Source: DASYXT01 sp035934555
Lineage (GTDB): Bacteria; Verrucomicrobiota; Verrucomicrobiia; Limisphaerales; UBA8199
NCBI GenBank assembly: GCA_035934555.1
Contig: DASYXT010000109.1
Coordinates: forward strand, 8,754 to 72,753
Direction of reading: 5' to 3'
DNA: 64,000 bases
Of the stretch, positions 61,860 to 64,000 are shown one piece after another. Made by a program: the position numbers and the translations under genes. The notes below the pieces were generated by a model. The model did not search any database. It saw nothing but the letters and a program-made list of their open reading frames with translations, and was not told the DNA's origin. How positions within the stretch are numbered: position 1 is the first letter of the stretch; every line of letters begins with the position of its first letter.

Positions 61860-61986
61860 CCAGGAAGGCCCAAAGGCGCCAGAACCAACCTCCACAAATT
61901 CATGAACCCAGCCGGCGAGCAATCAGTCCAAAGCTCATGGAACTTCCAATGAACCATGCCAGCCATGGGGCATTTCTACGGCCTGA
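61836..61986 (+). repeat. Inverted repeat A flanking the fucosidase gene
   Basis: About 150 bases similar, in opposite orientation, to 63563-63711. The best-matching block runs from CCCAAAGGCGCCAGAACCAA through AATTCATGAA and CAATGAACCATGCCAGCCA to TTTCTACGGCCTGA. Identity is clearly above chance, with scattered differences. Confidence 0.85.
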
Positions 61987-62024
61987 CCCACGGCCTAACC
62001 AGTCCGAGCCCAAGAGACACTCGC

Positions 62025-63428
62025 TCATCGGATTTTCAGAACCCACGCATAGTCACAATACGGATGATCTGCCTGGGTTTCCGGAATGGAAATTACGCAT
62101 CCTTTGGGAGAATGCTCACAATCCAACAGCGTCGGATTGCTTAACAAGGATACCCTGGCGCCGACTTTGACCAGCGATTCCGGCAGTGTGATGGTCCTCG
62201 GCATCGAAACCTCCGATTCCCCTGCAAGGTAAATGGCATACACCGTTCCGTCCTTGCAACGAGTGAAGGCGAGGTTACCCGTTTGATAGGGCTGCACAGC
62301 TCGAGTGCCGTAGATAGACTCCCCGTTTGCCTTCAGCCATTTGCCGATCTGGGCCAGCAATTCGTAAGCGCCAGGGTCCCAGGCGCCATCCGGGCCGGGG
62401 CCGATATTGAGCAGCAGGTTGCCACCTTTGGCGACGATCTCAATCAGAGTATGCACGGCTTTGCGCGGGGCCATGTAATGCGCGTTCGGCGTCCAGGCCC
62501 AGCCGCCGCCCGAGATGATGCACGATTCCCAGGGATAAGGGATAAAATGGTCGGGCACCTGGTTCTCCGGGGTCAGATAATCCTGGTGTTGGCCGGGCAC
62601 GGCGCGGTCCACGATAATCAAGCCTGGCTGCAGCTTCCGCGCCATGGACGCCAGTTCATCCATACGAATGTCCTGGCCAAGGTTGTCCTTGTTCACCCAG
62701 CCGCCGTCCAGCCAGAGGATGTCCATCGGACCATAATCGCTCATCAACCCTCGGATTTGTGTGTGCGTGAACTCGACAAATTGATTCCACCGCTCCGGGT
62801 ACTTGCTGATTTTGTAATTCACATTCCGGTCCGGCGTGGCGAAGTTTGGCCACCAATAATTGTCGGAATGCCAGTCCGGCTTGGAAAAATACGCGCCCGC
62901 CCACAAGCCTTCGCGGTGAAAGGCATCAAAGATCGCTTTGGCAATGTTCGCCCGTTTGTTGATGCTGAAGGGGCAGTCCTTGTCGGTCACTTTATAGTTG
63001 GTGGTGCTGGTGTCGAACATGCAGAAGCCGTCATGGTGCTTGGTGGTGAAGACCACATACTTCATCCCGGCATCCTTGGCGGCGCGCGCCCATTTCTCCG
63101 GGTCAAAGCGAATCGGGTTGAACGTGTTCTTGAGCGCGACGTATTGTCGTTTGTACTCCTCATAATTGGGGTCCTTGCGCCGGCACCACGGCTCGTCTTC
63201 CGAACAAATGCTCCAGGACTCGACGATACCCCACTGGCTGTAGGCGCCCCAGTGCATCAGCAAGCCAAACTTGAGGTCGCGCCACTGCTCGATTTTTTGC
63301 AGCACCAGCGGGTCGGTTTCCGGAATGTAGGTTGCCGCGGCGGCACTTGCGGCCACGGCACTGAGCAGAAGGGTGCAAACGAGGACGAGTGCCCGTTTCC
63401 CGCACGAGGATGCAAATAGGCAAGCCAT
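62025..63428 (-). CDS. Secreted GH29 alpha-L-fucosidase
   Basis: A 467-aa glycosidase with a signal peptide (ALVLVCTLLLSAVAASAAA). The GH29 barrel is clear: WRDLKFGLLMHWGAYSQWG, AAKDAGMKYVVFTTKHHDGF, NIAKAIFDAFHREGLWAGAY, nucleophile Asp241 in MDILWLDGGWV, and VAKGGNLLLNIGPGPDGAWD near the end. It removes terminal alpha-L-fucose from glycans. The ATG at 63428 starts the signal peptide; the frame to 63590 runs into repeat B and is rejected. It is flanked by inverted repeats A and B. Confidence 0.94.
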   Translation of the reverse strand: MACLFASSCGKRALVLVCTLLLSAVAASAAAATYIPETDPLVLQKIEQWRDLKFGLLMHWGAYSQWGIVESWSICSEDEPWCRRKDPNYEEYKRQYVALKNTFNPIRFDPEKWARAAKDAGMKYVVFTTKHHDGFCMFDTSTTNYKVTDKDCPFSINKRANIAKAIFDAFHREGLWAGAYFSKPDWHSDNYWWPNFATPDRNVNYKISKYPERWNQFVEFTHTQIRGLMSDYGPMDILWLDGGWVNKDNLGQDIRMDELASMARKLQPGLIIVDRAVPGQHQDYLTPENQVPDHFIPYPWESCIISGGGWAWTPNAHYMAPRKAVHTLIEIVAKGGNLLLNIGPGPDGAWDPGAYELLAQIGKWLKANGESIYGTRAVQPYQTGNLAFTRCKDGTVYAIYLAGESEVSMPRTITLPESLVKVGARVSLLSNPTLLDCEHSPKGCVISIPETQADHPYCDYAWVLKIR

Positions 63429-63562
63429 GGGGCCCTTCTTACAGCCTGCATCGTCCTTTGGCGATTCTTTCTCCCGCGCGGGTCTAACTTTAATTTGGAA
63501 TCCACCGCCTGCCTCTGAAAACCGCCACTGGGTTGATGCGCCAGCGGCCGTCGATGGGATCA

Positions 63563-63711
63563 GGCCGTAGAAATGTCCCCTGGCTGGCATGGTTCATTGA
63601 AAGTTCCAGGAGGCTTGGACCGATCCCTCCCCGGCTGGCTTCATGAATTTGTGAAGGTTGGTTCTGGCGCCTTTGGGTTTTCCCAAATCCAGTAGTTGGG
63701 CGATTTGCTTA
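63563..63711 (-). repeat. Inverted repeat B flanking the fucosidase gene
   Basis: Reverse-complement partner of repeat A, with the same order of blocks on the minus strand (CCCAAAGGCGCCAGAACCAA, AATTCATGAA, CAATGAACCATGCCAGCCA, TTTCTACGGCCTGA). The arms are about 1.58 kb apart and enclose the fucosidase gene only. Confidence 0.85.
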
Positions 63712-63949
63712 CCCGCGCAGCGCTCAGTACAATGAGCCGTGAAAAAGCAAATTCTTATCAATTCAATTACAGCATCATATGCGATCCGAAATTCAACGCT
63801 TTTTTCATCAAGCTGGTCTCGCTTCCATTTGCGCGACTTAAACCAAAAGATTTTCATAAAGCACCGATATACGCCATGCGCCAAAAACGTCAACCCTGCG
63901 AAATCCTGTAAACAAATGGTGAGTGGCTGTGCAAAAACCGTGCGTGGGG

Positions 63950-64000
63950 TCAGACCGTAGCACATCAGCGAGCCAGGCTCGCTGATGTGCTACGGTCTGA
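63950..64000. repeat. Perfect 25-bp-arm palindrome at the window end
   Basis: Arms 63950-63974 (starting TCAGACCGTAGCACATCAGC) and 63976-64000 (ending GTGCTACGGTCTGA) are exact reverse complements around a single base, 63975. It is preceded by GGGG, giving GGGGTCAGA, a motif also seen beside the transposase fragment at 61246-61260. It may continue beyond the window. Confidence 0.9.

Larger units (their letters stand above)
63429..64000. other. Non-coding end region
   Basis: Upstream of the fucosidase. It contains repeat B, then about 240 bases with an AT-rich patch (63730-63900) where no family-like frame is seen, and the terminal palindrome. The fucosidase promoter should be within 63430-63560, but no clear elements were picked. 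Confidence 0.4.

Overview
The window is high-GC bacterial chromosome. Its gene content points to Verrucomicrobiota, probably a Pedosphaera/Limisphaera-like soil lineage; this is inferred from gene content, since no rRNA is present. Typical signs are a PEP-CTERM protein with an exosortase-type CPBP protease, a DUF1800/DUF1501 pair, an ECF sigma factor next to a Ser/Thr kinase with a WD40 tail, secreted NHL, kelch and HAF-type repeat proteins, REP-associated transposase remnants and many short palindromic repeats. I found no tRNA, rRNA, CRISPR array or intact insertion sequence.

Layout. 0-1.9 kb: low-complexity repeats, two tiny membrane-protein genes (one only 41 aa) and a frameshifted remnant of a sigma-70 region 4. 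1.9-13.5 kb: a DUF3857/transglutaminase membrane protein, then carbohydrate genes (aldose epimerase, GH28-like, GH26, GH13) mixed with a PEP-CTERM protein and a TPR-sulfotransferase. 13.5-16.8 kb: ada, then a Memo-like gene and its radical SAM partner. 17-23 kb: acyl-CoA ligase, DUF5679 protein, a tandem-domain nucleoside diphosphate kinase, CPBP protease and a fused pseudouridine synthase/methyltransferase. 23-38 kb: VWA-like protein, NYN RNase-like protein, nfeD-slipin, speA, Nif3, argS, ptsN and DUF1501/DUF1800. 38-52.8 kb: an accessory island of secreted repeat proteins, decayed duplicates, one chimeric ORF, and the kinase/ECF sigma pair. 53-61 kb: hydrolase, purF, a Fur-family regulator with sufB-sufC, and a TetR regulator overlapping an ABC1 kinase. 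61-64 kb: transposase fragments, a GH29 fucosidase flanked by about 150-bp inverted repeats, and a perfect 25-bp-arm palindrome at the window end.

The most notable signal is between the convergent genes nif3 and the unknown gene at 31.3 kb. A good sigma-54 -24/-12 promoter is followed by two hairpins, an exposed CCTCCT (anti-Shine-Dalgarno) linker and an intrinsic terminator. This reads as an undescribed small RNA of about 146 nt that could act on ribosome binding sites. Also notable are a PerR/Fur-like box and near-leaderless promoter in front of fur-sufBC (no sufD follows), and two matching palindromes around the tetR promoter.
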